Source of the DNA: Clostridia bacterium
Lineage (GTDB): Bacteria; Bacillota; Clostridia; Christensenellales; Borkfalkiaceae
NCBI GenBank assembly: GCA_017471785.1
Contig: JAFURP010000020.1
Span: 1-34,039 of the forward strand
DNA length: 34,039 nt
Direction: 5' to 3'
Below the pieces are notes generated by a model. That model was not told the origin of the DNA. It made no database searches and saw only the letters and a program-made list of their open reading frames with translations. A program made the translations under genes and the position numbers. Of this stretch, positions 14,937 to 24,513 are shown one piece after another; positions within the stretch are counted from its first letter, which is position 1; each line of letters opens with the position of its first letter.

Positions 14937-15446
14937 ATGAAAAGACTTACGCGAGAAGAAAAATATATGCGCGCGGCGATCAAGGCGGCGAAGAGGGGGC
15001 TTTCCGAGGGGGAGGTGCCCATCGGCGCGGTGGTCGTGTACGAGGATAAAGTGGTGGCGAGGGGCTACAACCGTCGCGCGCGGCTACAGCTTGCCTCGGC
15101 GCACGCGGAGATGATGGCGATCGACAAGGCGTGTAAAAAATTCGGCTCGTGGCGCTTGCCCGAGGGGTGCGAGCTGTTCGTGACCTTAGAGCCATGCCCG
15201 ATGTGTATGGGCGCTTGCCTGAACGCGCGCGTGGACAAGGTGTATTTCGGCGCGTACGAGCAAAAGGGGCGTTCGCTCACCGCGGCGCTTGCCGAAGCCA
15301 ACCTGCTCAACCATAAAACCGAGGTATTAGGCGGCGTTTTGGAGGGAGAGTGTTCGGGACTTTTGACGGAATTTTTCTCCTCTATGCGACAAAAGCAAAA
15401 AGAGGAAAAGCAACGCAAAAAGGAAATCGGAGATAAGGAAATTTGA
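14937..15446 (+). CDS. tadA: tRNA-specific adenosine deaminase TadA
   Basis: 169 residues. It belongs to the zinc-dependent deaminase fold: HAE (near residues 56-58, with catalytic Glu) and the zinc-binding PCPMCMGA (about 84-91). The surrounding GEVPIGAVVV, GYNRR and WRLPEGCELFVTLEP match TadA, which converts adenosine 34 of tRNA-Arg(ACG) to inosine, more than guanine or cytosine deaminases. The last 20 residues are a charged Lys/Glu tail. The start lies 3 nt after the M14 gene's stop. The nearest ribosome-site candidate, AAAGGAA, is about 12 nt upstream, so initiation may depend on coupling to the previous gene. Confidence 0.95.
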   Translation: MKRLTREEKYMRAAIKAAKRGLSEGEVPIGAVVVYEDKVVARGYNRRARLQLASAHAEMMAIDKACKKFGSWRLPEGCELFVTLEPCPMCMGACLNARVDKVYFGAYEQKGRSLTAALAEANLLNHKTEVLGGVLEGECSGLLTEFFSSMRQKQKEEKQRKKEIGDKEI

Positions 15447-15464
15447 AAAACGCCCTCTATTTCC

Positions 15465-15493
15465 TTGACTTAATTTACGAAAACGGGTATTAT
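15465..15493 (+). promoter_or_regulatory. Promoter of prs
   Basis: TTGACT (15465-15470), a 17-nt spacer and TATTAT (15488-15493). Reading TATAAT at 15491 instead would need a 20-nt spacer. Confidence 0.75.
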
Positions 15494-15529
15494 AATACTG
15501 TGGAAAAAACGCTACGGAAGATCGGCGAC

Positions 15530-15596
15530 TTTTTCCCTTGAACGACGGACGAGACCGACCCCTTTTTAGCGATACGGCGGAGAGGGGCGGGAAAAA
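15530..15596 (+). promoter_or_regulatory. Nested hairpin in the prs leader
   Basis: An outer stem TTTTTCCC/GGGAAAAA (15530-15537 with 15589-15596) encloses an inner stem CCCCTTT/AGAGGGG (15559-15565 with 15581-15587). It ends just before the ribosome site AAAGGAT at 15601. PRPP synthetase genes are often controlled by purines, but I recognise no known riboswitch here. Confidence 0.3.
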
Positions 15597-15615
15597 ATAA
15601 AAAGGATGGTTACAT

Positions 15616-16560
15616 ATGATAACACACGGTAACGAAATCAAGTTGTTTTCCGGTAACTCCAACCGCGCGTTGGCGGAAGCGATTGCCAAAAAGCTCCATA
15701 CCGAGCTTGGGGAAATCGAGGTCGGCACGTTTTCCGACGGTGAAATTAACGTTCACATCGCGGAAACCGTTCGAGGCAGGGACGTATTCATTATCCAGTC
15801 CACCTGTTCTCCCGTAAACGACAACTTAATGGAGCTTCTCATTATGATCGACGCGGCGAAGCGTGCTTCGGCCGGTCGTATCACGGCAGTCATTCCCTAC
15901 TTCGGGTATGCCCGTCAGGACAGAAAAGCGCGTTCGCGCGATCCCATCACGGCAAAGCTCGTGGCAAACCTGCTCACGAACGCAGGCGCGGACCGCGTTT
16001 TGACGATGGATCTTCACGCCGATCAAATCCAAGGCTTCTTCGATATTCCCGTGGATAACCTGCTCGGCGGACCTACGCTGTATAGCTATTTCGCAAAGCA
16101 GGGCGATATCGACGTAGTCGTTGCGCCCGACGTAGGCGCGGTGAAGCGTTCGAGAAAGGTAGCGGAAAAATTCGGCGTGCCTCTCGCGATCATCGACAAG
16201 CGTCGTCCCAAGGCGAACGTTATGGAGGTCATGAGCATTATCGGCGACGTAAAGGGCAAGAGATGCCTTATGATCGACGATATGGTGGACACGGCGGGTA
16301 CCCTTTGCCAAGGCGCGCAAGCGATCAAGGACGCAGGCGCAACGGCGGTGTACGCAGGCTGTACGCACGCGATCTTGAGCGGACCGGCTCTCGAAAGATT
16401 GGAAAAATCGGCGATCAATAAGTTCGTAATGCTCGACACCATTTGCTTGCCCGAGGAAAAGAAGCTGGATAAATTTGAAATTCTTACCGTTGCGGATATC
16501 TTCGCGGCGGCTATCGAGAACGTATATCTCGATAAACCTATGTCTAAATTGTACGACTAA
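15616..16560 (+). CDS. prs: Ribose-phosphate pyrophosphokinase (PRPP synthetase)
   Basis: 314 residues, class I length. It makes PRPP from ribose 5-phosphate and ATP for purine, pyrimidine, histidine, tryptophan and NAD synthesis. Motifs: [10 protein letters not shown] (38-47), the flexible loop [13 protein letters not shown] (98-110), metal-binding His133 in [12 protein letters not shown], the pyrophosphate-binding [11 protein letters not shown] (170-180), and the PRPP loop [11 protein letters not shown] (219-229). AAAGGAT lies 9 nt before the ATG. It has its own promoter and terminator. prs followed by pth and mfd is a common order in Firmicutes. Confidence 0.98.
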   Translation: MITHGNEIKLFSGNSNRALAEAIAKKLHTELGEIEVGTFSDGEINVHIAETVRGRDVFIIQSTCSPVNDNLMELLIMIDAAKRASAGRITAVIPYFGYARQDRKARSRDPITAKLVANLLTNAGADRVLTMDLHADQIQGFFDIPVDNLLGGPTLYSYFAKQGDIDVVVAPDVGAVKRSRKVAEKFGVPLAIIDKRRPKANVMEVMSIIGDVKGKRCLMIDDMVDTAGTLCQGAQAIKDAGATAVYAGCTHAILSGPALERLEKSAINKFVMLDTICLPEEKKLDKFEILTVADIFAAAIENVYLDKPMSKLYD

Positions 16561-16575
16561 ACGAAAGCTAAAGAA

Positions 16576-16608
16576 CTGCCGCCGCGGATAACAAGCGGCG
16601 GCAGCTTT
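16576..16608 (+). terminator. Intrinsic terminator of prs
   Basis: A perfect 10-bp GC-rich stem CTGCCGCCGC (16576-16585) / GCGGCGGCAG (16595-16604) is followed by CTTTTA, a short T tract. Confidence 0.75.
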
Positions 16609-16708
16609 TATGAGGGCTACGTCACAACCCTCGGTTGATTTTTGCCTATAAAATACGGCGCAATACGGCGTAAAACGCGCGGTTTCGTACGCAGTCAAGT
16701 ACGCGCCC

Positions 16709-16737
16709 TTGCCTTTTACTCGTCTTGCTTGTATTTT
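16709..16737 (+). promoter_or_regulatory. Possible promoter of pth-mfd
   Basis: TTGCCT (16709-16714), 17 nt and TATTTT (16732-16737). It is weak. The spacer from 16610 to 16708 holds a small GAGGG/CCCTC hairpin (near 16612-16632), a tandem AATACGGCG (16652-16660 and 16662-16670) and a CGTAC/GTACG palindrome, none of which I can assign. Confidence 0.4.
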
Positions 16738-16793
16738 ATAACGGCACGTTCTCAACCGTTCGTTGCGCCGTCGCCTTATCGAAGAGGAAGCAT

Positions 16794-17354
16794 ATGTATC
16801 TTATCGTGGGATTGGGTAATCCCGAAAAACAATACGAAAAGACCTTTCACAATATGGGCTATATCGCGGTGGGCGACGCCGCGGACGCGCTGGGCGCAAG
16901 GTTCAAAAAGAAGGAATGTGAAGCGTCGGTCGCGGAAGCGTATATCGGGGGCGAGAAGGTCGTTCTCGCTCGTCCGCTTACCTATATGAACAATTCGGGT
17001 AGAGCGGTGAAGCAGTTGATGTCCAAATACAAAATACCGCCCGAAAATTTGCTCGTGATCTACGACGATTACGATTTGCCCAAGGGCAAGGTGCGTATCC
17101 GCGCGAGCGGTAGCGCAGGCACGCATAACGGTATGCGGAGCATTATCGGGGAAACGGGCTTGACGAGCTTCGCCCGTATCCGTATCGGTATACGCGACGA
17201 GGCGGTGGATATTCCCATCATCAACTACGTGCTTTCCGAGGTACGCAAAGAGGATTACGAGCTGTTCGGCGCGGCTTGCAAAAGAGCGGGTGAAGCGGCG
17301 GCGGCGTTCGCCAAGGGCTTGGATATAGAAAGGGTAATGAGCCAATTCAATTAA
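16794..17354 (+). CDS. pth: Peptidyl-tRNA hydrolase
   Basis: 186 residues from the ATG at 16794, chosen for the GAGGAAG site 3-8 nt upstream and because the family starts with LIVGLGNP. It frees tRNA from peptidyl-tRNA that drops off the ribosome. Active-site residues correspond to E. coli Asn10, His20, Asp93, Asn68 and Asn114: here Asn9, His19 (KTFHNMG), Asp92 (YDDYDLP), Asn67 (YMNNSG) and Asn112 (GTHNG). mfd starts 13 nt after the stop, so the two are one operon. Confidence 0.97.
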   Translation: MYLIVGLGNPEKQYEKTFHNMGYIAVGDAADALGARFKKKECEASVAEAYIGGEKVVLARPLTYMNNSGRAVKQLMSKYKIPPENLLVIYDDYDLPKGKVRIRASGSAGTHNGMRSIIGETGLTSFARIRIGIRDEAVDIPIINYVLSEVRKEDYELFGAACKRAGEAAAAFAKGLDIERVMSQFN

Positions 17355-17367
17355 ACGCAAGGAAACG

Positions 17368-20300
17368 ATGAAACGGGATTTTTTCACCTTTGACAATTTA
17401 GGAGGAGAGTATCCCTCTCTTGGACAGGATATCCGCCGAGGTACGCCCACGGCGGTTTTCGGCGTTTCCGACGGCTTGAAATACCTGCTTGCAGGTATGA
17501 TCAACGCCCCCGTCGTGTATATCACGGCCGACCACGCCGCGGCAAATAAAGCGGCGCAAAATATCGCGGCGCTTTCGGGTAAGCGGGTACAAACGCTCGC
17601 CGCAAAGGACGAAGTGCTTTTATACCGCAAGGCGCTTTCCAAGGACGCGCTTTTTAAGCGGCTTTGCGGCATTCACGCCCTCCAAACGGACGGCGATATC
17701 GTGGTTGCCGAGCTCGACGCGCTGTTGCAGCTCTTTCCCAAAAAATTGCCCGTTCTCACCTTGGAGGAGGGGGCGGAATACGATTTTCTTTCCTTGCCGC
17801 AGACCCTCGTTTCCATGGGCTATACGCGCTCGTTCGAGGTGGAAAGCAAGGGAGTGTTCGCGCTTCGCGGCGATATTTTGGATATCTATCCCGTCAACGC
17901 CGAAAATCCCGTCCGTATCGACTTTTTCGGGGATACCGTCGAGAAGATCAAGCCGTACGACTTCGTCAGCGGCGACAGGCTTGCGGGCGTAAAAAAGGTC
18001 GCCGTGCTTGCCGCGACGGATACGCTCGTAGCGGAAGAGGACAAAGCCGCCGTCAAGGAGGCGTTGGAAAGCGCGGTAAAGCAATTCAAAACGACGGAGT
18101 CGTATACGAGGGCGCGGGAGATCGCCGACGAAATTTTGTCCGACGAAAACCTCGATACCTCGTTCGTGTTGCCTCTTTTGGAAAACACCACCGACTTTTT
18201 CTCCGTATTGCCCGAAAACGCCGTACTCGTATTCGACGAGGGCAAGGCGCTTTGGGATAAATTCAACGCGCTGTATAAAGAGCACGAGGAGCGCTTTCAC
18301 CGCCTGCAAACGGGAGGGGAGGCGTTCGATTTCACCGCGCGGCAATATATGCCCAAGCAATCGTTCTTGGACGGCGTGGCGCAAAGCAGGCGCTTGGCGC
18401 TGCAAACGTTCACGGGCAATCCCTTTTTCTTTCAGCCGCTCAAGATCTACAACCTCTCCGTAACGCCCACCACCAAATATTTGAACGGATTTCCGGCGCT
18501 GTTGACGGACGTTAAAAATTGGCTGCGCGGGGGGTATCGCGTGCTCCTTTGCTGCGGTGAAAACGCGCGCGCCGTCAAAATGTCGGAAAAGCTTGCCGAG
18601 GAATATCTTTCCACCGTCAAATTGCCCGATTCGCTCGATACCTTCCAAGGGGTGAGCGTGGCGGATAATAAGGTGGATAAGGGTATGGTCCTGCACGAGT
18701 GTAAGCTCGCGCTGATCGGCTCGAACGATCTATATACGAAAGCCCCCGATACGCGGCGTATCCGTCGCAAGCGCGGCGAGATGTTCTCCGCGCCCGAGGT
18801 GGGGGATTTCGTCGTACACGAAACGCACGGTATCGGCAAGGTGATCGGTATGGAAAAGATCGAAACGACGGACGGTACCAAAGAATATATCGCCCTTGCG
18901 TACAAGGACGGGGATAAGCTGTACGTGCCTGCCGAGTGTATGGACGTGCTTTCCAAATACGTCGGGGACGGCGATCCCGCTTTGAGCCGCATCGGCGGCG
19001 CCGATTTCGAGCGGGTCAAGGCGCGCGTGAAAGCGTCCTTAAAAAAGCTTGCGTTCGATTTGAAGCAGCTCTACGCCGCGCGCGCGGAGAGCAAGGGGTA
19101 TCCATTCCCCGAAAACGAAGTGTTTATGCGCGAGTTCGAGGACTCGTTTATTCACGAGCTGACCCCCGACCAAGCGGCTTCCGTGCAGGAGATCAAGGCG
19201 GATATGTGTTCGCAAAAGGTGATGGATAGACTGCTTTGCGGCGACGTGGGCTTCGGCAAGACGGAGGTGGCGTTCCGCGCGGTGTATTTATGCGTTTTGG
19301 CGGGCAAGCAAGCGGCGTTGATGTGTCCGAGCACGGTGCTTTGCAAACAGCATTTCAATACGGCTACGGAGCGGTTTGCCCAATTCGGCGTGCATATCGC
19401 CGTACTCAACCGTTTTAACACGCCCAAGGAAACGGAGAGGGTGTTAAAGGGGCTTGCCGACGGCTCGATCGATTTCGTGATCGGCACCCATCGTATGCTC
19501 TCCTCCGATATCAAGTTCAAAAATCTCGGCTTGCTCGTCTTGGACGAGGAGCAGCGCTTCGGCGTGGAGCATAAGGAAAAGATCAAGCATTTGCGTAAGG
19601 ATATCGACTGCTTGACGATGACGGCTACGCCCATACCGCGCACCCTGCATATGTCCCTTTCGGGGATCCGCGATATCTCGACCATACACACGCCGCCCGT
19701 CGAGCGTTTGCCCGTGCAAACGTACGTAGTGGAGGAAACGGAAACGCTTATTCGCGACGCGTGTATCCGCGAGCTTTCGCGCGGCGGTCAGGCGTTTATC
19801 CTTTACAATAAGGTGGAGAGCATCTTCACCTTTGCGGCGCGTATTCGCCAGATCTTGCCCGAAGCGACGGTGTCCGTCGTCCACGGTAGAATGGAAAAGA
19901 CGACCTTGGAAAACGCCGTGCTGAATTTTTACGGCGGTAAATCGGATATTCTCGTGACGACCACGATCATCGAAAACGGGGTCGATCTGCCCAACGCCAA
20001 CACCATTATCGTCATCGACAGCGACAGGCTGGGCATTTCGCAGCTCTATCAATTAAAGGGGAGAGTGGGACGCTCGGCGCGGCTCGCGCACGCCTATTTC
20101 ACCTTTAAGGGGGAGCGCGTGATGACGGATAACGCGGCGGCGCGGCTCAAGGCGATCATGGAATTTACCGAGCTTGGCTCGGGGTATAAGCTCGCTATGC
20201 GCGATTTGGAGATCCGCGGCGCGGGCAACGTGCTGGGCGCGGAACAGCACGGGCATATGGATAAGGTGGGCTACGAGCTGTACGCCAAGCTTTTGAAAGA

Positions 20301-20775
20301 GGAGCTGACGGGGGAAAACCATCAACCGCCCGAGCTAGATATCCGCGCGAACGCCTACGTTTCCGAAAAATATATCGAATCGTCCGCAGGGCGGTTGGAT
20401 ACGTATAAGCAGATCGCGGAGATCGCGACGGTCGCCGACTATAAACGGGTGTACGCGTCGCTCGAAGATACCTACGGACCGTTGCCCAAAGCGGTGGAAA
20501 ATTTGATGGTGATCGCCGTTTTGAAAAATTACGCGACCAAATTTTCCGTCAAAAAGATCACCGTCGGCGGCGGCGTGGGGGCGCTTGAATTTCCCTCGTT
20601 GGAAGCGCTCGGGGACAAACGGGTGCTTGCCGCGCTCGATCAATTCAAAGGGGAAACGCGCCTGAATATGACCGAAGCGCCCGTTATCGAATTTTATAAG
20701 GCGCGCGACGCGGCGCAACTTATGGCGCAAATGACGAAATTTTTGAAATTTGCACTAACTTTCACGAGTTTATGA
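17368..20775 (+). CDS. mfd: Transcription-repair coupling factor Mfd
   Basis: 1135 residues, normal for Mfd. It pushes stalled RNA polymerase off damaged DNA and recruits UvrA. The N-terminal UvrB-like part (about 1-350) is followed by the RNA-polymerase-interacting domain near 475-540 (GDFVVHETHGIGK...YKDGDKLYVP). The RecG-like translocase comes next, with Walker A GDVGFGKT (625-632), the DEEQ box (726-729), TATPIPRTLHMS and a second RecA lobe with TTTIIENGVDLPNANT and QLKGRVGRS. The C-terminal TRCF domain follows. AAGGAAACG is the ribosome site. It lies 13 nt after pth. The frame is intact. Confidence 0.98.
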   Translation: MKRDFFTFDNLGGEYPSLGQDIRRGTPTAVFGVSDGLKYLLAGMINAPVVYITADHAAANKAAQNIAALSGKRVQTLAAKDEVLLYRKALSKDALFKRLCGIHALQTDGDIVVAELDALLQLFPKKLPVLTLEEGAEYDFLSLPQTLVSMGYTRSFEVESKGVFALRGDILDIYPVNAENPVRIDFFGDTVEKIKPYDFVSGDRLAGVKKVAVLAATDTLVAEEDKAAVKEALESAVKQFKTTESYTRAREIADEILSDENLDTSFVLPLLENTTDFFSVLPENAVLVFDEGKALWDKFNALYKEHEERFHRLQTGGEAFDFTARQYMPKQSFLDGVAQSRRLALQTFTGNPFFFQPLKIYNLSVTPTTKYLNGFPALLTDVKNWLRGGYRVLLCCGENARAVKMSEKLAEEYLSTVKLPDSLDTFQGVSVADNKVDKGMVLHECKLALIGSNDLYTKAPDTRRIRRKRGEMFSAPEVGDFVVHETHGIGKVIGMEKIETTDGTKEYIALAYKDGDKLYVPAECMDVLSKYVGDGDPALSRIGGADFERVKARVKASLKKLAFDLKQLYAARAESKGYPFPENEVFMREFEDSFIHELTPDQAASVQEIKADMCSQKVMDRLLCGDVGFGKTEVAFRAVYLCVLAGKQAALMCPSTVLCKQHFNTATERFAQFGVHIAVLNRFNTPKETERVLKGLADGSIDFVIGTHRMLSSDIKFKNLGLLVLDEEQRFGVEHKEKIKHLRKDIDCLTMTATPIPRTLHMSLSGIRDISTIHTPPVERLPVQTYVVEETETLIRDACIRELSRGGQAFILYNKVESIFTFAARIRQILPEATVSVVHGRMEKTTLENAVLNFYGGKSDILVTTTIIENGVDLPNANTIIVIDSDRLGISQLYQLKGRVGRSARLAHAYFTFKGERVMTDNAAARLKAIMEFTELGSGYKLAMRDLEIRGAGNVLGAEQHGHMDKVGYELYAKLLKEELTGENHQPPELDIRANAYVSEKYIESSAGRLDTYKQIAEIATVADYKRVYASLEDTYGPLPKAVENLMVIAVLKNYATKFSVKKITVGGGVGALEFPSLEALGDKRVLAALDQFKGETRLNMTEAPVIEFYKARDAAQLMAQMTKFLKFALTFTSL

Positions 20776-20785
20776 CGAAAAACGT

Positions 20786-20814
20786 TTGCACTTTACGGCA
20801 AAATCGGTTATAAT
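20786..20814 (+). promoter_or_regulatory. Promoter of the PrsA-like lipoprotein gene
   Basis: TTGCAC (20786-20791), a 17-nt spacer and TATAAT (20809-20814), starting 10 nt after the mfd stop, so the lipoprotein can be made independently of mfd. Confidence 0.75.
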
Positions 20815-20889
20815 ATAGAGTGATAGCGTAGGGATAGTTTGTCCTTGCGGTCTATTACGAGATCACGATAAACAAATCGGAGCGATTTT

Positions 20890-23070
20890 ATGAATATCAA
20901 ACACACGATCAAAAAGACAGCGGCGGCGTTGCTTGCCTTGGCGCTTACCGTCGGCGCGACGGGGTGCGATTTCCTCGTTACCGACAACGAGAAGGATTTG
21001 AAGCAAACGGTTGCCACCGTCAATATTTCGTCCAACCTCAAAAGCGCGGAAATGGAATGTGCGGACGACGTACAAAAGCTTATCGATAACAAGGGCTTGT
21101 CCACGGATATTCCCAAGCGCGATCTCATCGCGTATTTCTTGAGCACGGGATATATGTACGTGCAAAGCTACGGCTACACCTACGAGGACACCTTCAATAT
21201 GCTGATGGACGGGCTGGTGGAAAAGAAGATCCTCACGCAGTACGCGGTGGCGTATTTCTTGGAAAAGGACGACGCGCTCACGGCGGACGCCTGCCTTGCC
21301 TTCGTGAACGAGCAGATCGACGCGGCAAGCGGTAAGGAAAAGGATTTGTTAAGCGCAAACCGCGAGGTTTTGACGATGAAATATTTCCTTACGGACGAGG
21401 AATACGACGAAGCCGTTTACAGCTTGAAAAAATCGTTGAACGATTCGCTCGATAGCGCGGAAACGAGCTATATCACCGAAACGACGGACGAGCATACCCA
21501 CGACGAAACGCGCACCACGCCCACGAACGCAAACGTGGAAAAAGAGGATCATATCCCGATGAAGGACGGCGCGCTCGATTACGATATCTATACGGGTCGC
21601 AACGCGCTCGATTCCTGCGGCGTTTACGAAAAGGTGGACGGCTCCACGGTGACTTCGAGAAAGAAAGCGTACAACGCGTTCCTCTCCAACCTCCAAGGCT
21701 ACGGTCTTATTAAAGAGGGTGAGGATACGGCGGTCGTGACCGAGCTGGACTATTATTATCTCGAGCTTTCCTCGACGCTCGGCTCGGCGCTCGTGAACAA
21801 ATACACGGAAGAGCTGAAGGAGGAGGCGATCAACAAGCTTGACGCGACCTACGTTGCGGCGAAGTACGACGAGATCAAGACCTCGCAAAAGACGGCGTAC
21901 GAGAACAAGCCCACCGATTTCGACACGGCGCTCGACAGCGTTTCGGATACCTCCTTCCTCCTTTACGGACAAAAGGATTTCGGCTTCGTTTACAACATCC
22001 TGATCCCCTTCTCCGCGAGCCAAACGCAAGCGTATTCGGCGGCGAAGAGCAATTTGAAAGGGGACGCGCTCTACAACGCGCGTAAGGAGATCTTAAAGGG
22101 CGTAGAAGCGAAAGACTTGCGTTCCGCTTGGTTCTGCACCGAGGAGGACGAGCATTACGCGTACGAGGCTACGGGCACGGCGTACTATAACAACAACGGC
22201 GAGCAAAAGGACTATTTGTTCTTCGAAAACAATATGACGAATACGGATAAGTACGAAAAGCTTACGCAATACGCAGGTCAATATCCGTACAACGGCAAAG
22301 CGGAGCTCGTGGACGACGAATGGGATTTCACGCCCAATAAAATGAAGATCGGTACGGCGACGGAATCGGGCTTCATTCAAGAAATGGAAGCGTATATCAA
22401 TCACGTGGTCGGCGGCGAAGTGGCGAGCGGCGACTGGCTGGACGGCTATAACGAATCGGTGTATACGGATTCGGTGACGAAGAAGGTCGATTACAGCAAG
22501 TTTATGTACTACGCTGGTAAGGTCGAGCTTGACAATAAGAGCCGTTCCGACTTCTTCAATCCGAAAGTAGGCACGACGGAAACGGTCAACGATTCCTACC
22601 AAGCGCTTTCGGCGGTGAACGAATTGATGTTCGCGTACAGCACGGACACGGGTTGCTTGAACTCGTACATGGGTTACGTGGTTTCCCCGTATAAGACGGA
22701 TTTCGTATCCGAATTCGAATACGCGGCGCAAGCGGTCGTGGCGGGCGTGGATTGGAATAAGGACGGCACGAAGGATTTCGAGGGCGGCGTAGGCTCGTAC
22801 GTGGTAGCGCCCTCCGATTACGGCTGGCATATCATCTACTGCTCGTTCGTATACGACGCGGACGACGGCGACGTGTACGGCGGCTTTAAGGCGGACGAGA
22901 TGGAAGTGGAGGGCACCTTCTCCTACCTCTTCTACGAATCGCTGAAATCCACCTCGGCAAGCAGCTACACGAGCACGGTGCAAAACCAGCTCCTCAATCA
23001 ATACAACAACGATAACGCGGTAACGCTCCACACCAAAGCGTACCAAGACTTGTTGGAGCTGGACGAGTAA
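20890..23070 (+). CDS. Large PrsA/SurA-like lipoprotein with a degenerate parvulin domain
   Basis: 726 residues, about twice the usual PrsA length. A lysine-rich signal peptide ends at the lipobox VGATGC (Cys26), so it is anchored on the outer face of the membrane. After it, VATVNISSNLKSAE and TFNMLMDGLVEKKILTQYAV resemble the SurA_N chaperone region. Near the C-terminus FVSEFEYAAQ (605-614) and GVGSYVVAPSDYGWHII (633-649) resemble the end of a parvulin prolyl isomerase (the FxxEFExAA and GYHII parts), but the rest of that domain is not obvious. Its place after pth-mfd, where Clostridia keep a PrsA-type foldase, supports this reading. It probably helps exported proteins fold; isomerase activity is doubtful. 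CGGAG lies 7 nt before the ATG. Confidence 0.72.
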   Translation: MNIKHTIKKTAAALLALALTVGATGCDFLVTDNEKDLKQTVATVNISSNLKSAEMECADDVQKLIDNKGLSTDIPKRDLIAYFLSTGYMYVQSYGYTYEDTFNMLMDGLVEKKILTQYAVAYFLEKDDALTADACLAFVNEQIDAASGKEKDLLSANREVLTMKYFLTDEEYDEAVYSLKKSLNDSLDSAETSYITETTDEHTHDETRTTPTNANVEKEDHIPMKDGALDYDIYTGRNALDSCGVYEKVDGSTVTSRKKAYNAFLSNLQGYGLIKEGEDTAVVTELDYYYLELSSTLGSALVNKYTEELKEEAINKLDATYVAAKYDEIKTSQKTAYENKPTDFDTALDSVSDTSFLLYGQKDFGFVYNILIPFSASQTQAYSAAKSNLKGDALYNARKEILKGVEAKDLRSAWFCTEEDEHYAYEATGTAYYNNNGEQKDYLFFENNMTNTDKYEKLTQYAGQYPYNGKAELVDDEWDFTPNKMKIGTATESGFIQEMEAYINHVVGGEVASGDWLDGYNESVYTDSVTKKVDYSKFMYYAGKVELDNKSRSDFFNPKVGTTETVNDSYQALSAVNELMFAYSTDTGCLNSYMGYVVSPYKTDFVSEFEYAAQAVVAGVDWNKDGTKDFEGGVGSYVVAPSDYGWHIIYCSFVYDADDGDVYGGFKADEMEVEGTFSYLFYESLKSTSASSYTSTVQNQLLNQYNNDNAVTLHTKAYQDLLELDE

Positions 23071-23092
23071 AAGAAAATGAAAATAACGGAAG

Positions 23093-23120
23093 AGCCCGAT
23101 CGCTTCGGCTGTCGGGCTTT
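23093..23120 (+). terminator. Intrinsic terminator of the PrsA-like gene
   Basis: AGCCCGA (23093-23099) pairs with TCGGGCT (23112-23118), followed by a short TTTA, 23 nt after the stop codon. The T tract is weak. Confidence 0.6.
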
Positions 23121-23142
23121 ATCTATGCCGTTTTGAACGATT

Positions 23143-24504
23143 ATGAGTAGAATTAAATTATCCGAACATTTCACTTACAAAAAGCTTTTCCGCTTCGTAT
23201 TGCCGTCGGTAATTATGATGGTATTCACCTCTATTTACGGTATCGTAGACGGCTTTTTCGTTTCGCGCTTCGTGGGCGAAGCGCAGTTTGCGGCGCTCAA
23301 TTTGATCTTTCCCTTTATTATGATCTTGGGAGCGGTGGGCTTTATGCTGGGCACGGGCGGCAACGCCGTCGTATCCAAAGCCTTGGGAGAGGGGGATAAC
23401 CGAAAGGCGAACCGCATTTTCTCTATGCTTATCTATACGACCGTCGTACTCGGCGTGGCGCTCGCGATCGTCGGTATCGTGCTTGCGCGCCCGATCGCAA
23501 CGCTGTTTGCCGCAGGGGAAAAGGAGATGGCCGAGGCGGATAAGGAGATACTGATCGAGTATTGTACGCAGTACGCGCGTATCATTTTGGCGGTCTTGCC
23601 GGCGTTTATGCTGCAAAACGCCTTTCAGGGCTTTTTCGTAACGGCGGAAAAGGCGCGCCTCGGATTGTACGTAACGATGATCGCGGGCTTCGGAAATATT
23701 CTTTTCGACGCGTTGTTCGTAGCCGCTTTCAGGTGGGGGCTTGCCGGTGCGGCGATCGCCACCGCGCTCAATCAATTGATCGGCGGCGTGTTGCCTCTTT
23801 TGTATTTCGCACGCAAAAACGACAGCTTGCTCCGCCTTTGCAGGACGAGCTTTGACGGCAGGGTATTGGGCAAGGTTTGTATCAACGGTCTTTCCGAGCT
23901 GATGACCAATATTTCCCTTTCCGTTATCACTATTTTATACAATATGCAACTGATGAAGCTGGAGGGGATCGCAGGCGTTTCGGCGTACGGCGTTATGCAG
24001 TATATCGGATTTATCTTTATCGGCGTATTCCTCGGCTACGCAGTAGGGAGCGCGCCCGTCGTGGGGTATCATTACGGCGCGCAAAACGCGGACGAGCTGA
24101 AAAACATTTTCAAAAAGAGCGTTATTTTGATGTCGGTGCTCGGCGTTTTGATGACGGCGATCGCGATCGCGTTCGCCAAGCCGCTTTCCGCGGTGTTCGT
24201 CGGCTACGACGAGGCGCTTTTGGATTTGACGACGAAGGGAATGCGTATCTATTCGATAGGCTTTTTGATGTCGGGCTTGAATATCTTCGCTTCGGCGTTT
24301 TTCACCGCGCTCGGCAACGGCGGCATATCCCTGCTCGTGTCTTTTTCACGCACCTTCTTTTGCCAAGCCGCGGCGGTGCTGTTGCTTCCTTTGTTCTTCG
24401 GCTTAAACGGCGTGTGGGCGGCTTGTGCGGCGGCGGAGCTTATTACGCTCGTTTTGACCGTGATCGTTTTCATTTGGCAAAAGGATAAATATCACTACGC
24501 GTAA
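23143..24504 (+). CDS. MATE-family multidrug/cation efflux transporter
   Basis: 453 residues with about 12 membrane segments in two similar halves. It begins SEHFTYKKLFRFVLPSVIMM and continues TSIYGIVDGFFVSRFVG, typical of the NorM/MepA branch; PVVGYHYGAQNADELK opens the second half. It exports drugs or metabolites in exchange for Na+ or H+. The start agrees with relatives, yet no Shine-Dalgarno sequence precedes the ATG and no promoter geometry for a leaderless start is visible. It is flanked by terminators on both sides. The adjacent, probably Na+-pumping V-ATPase could supply its gradient, an inference from position. Confidence 0.92.
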   Translation: MSRIKLSEHFTYKKLFRFVLPSVIMMVFTSIYGIVDGFFVSRFVGEAQFAALNLIFPFIMILGAVGFMLGTGGNAVVSKALGEGDNRKANRIFSMLIYTTVVLGVALAIVGIVLARPIATLFAAGEKEMAEADKEILIEYCTQYARIILAVLPAFMLQNAFQGFFVTAEKARLGLYVTMIAGFGNILFDALFVAAFRWGLAGAAIATALNQLIGGVLPLLYFARKNDSLLRLCRTSFDGRVLGKVCINGLSELMTNISLSVITILYNMQLMKLEGIAGVSAYGVMQYIGFIFIGVFLGYAVGSAPVVGYHYGAQNADELKNIFKKSVILMSVLGVLMTAIAIAFAKPLSAVFVGYDEALLDLTTKGMRIYSIGFLMSGLNIFASAFFTALGNGGISLLVSFSRTFFCQAAAVLLLPLFFGLNGVWAACAAAELITLVLTVIVFIWQKDKYHYA

Positions 24505-24513
24505 AAAAGCGAT

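Noticed and set aside
15447..15615. SRP RNA gene after tadA, a common place for it in Firmicutes
   Set aside because: The conserved tip of SRP RNA domain IV is not present; the stretch holds the prs promoter and leader instead.
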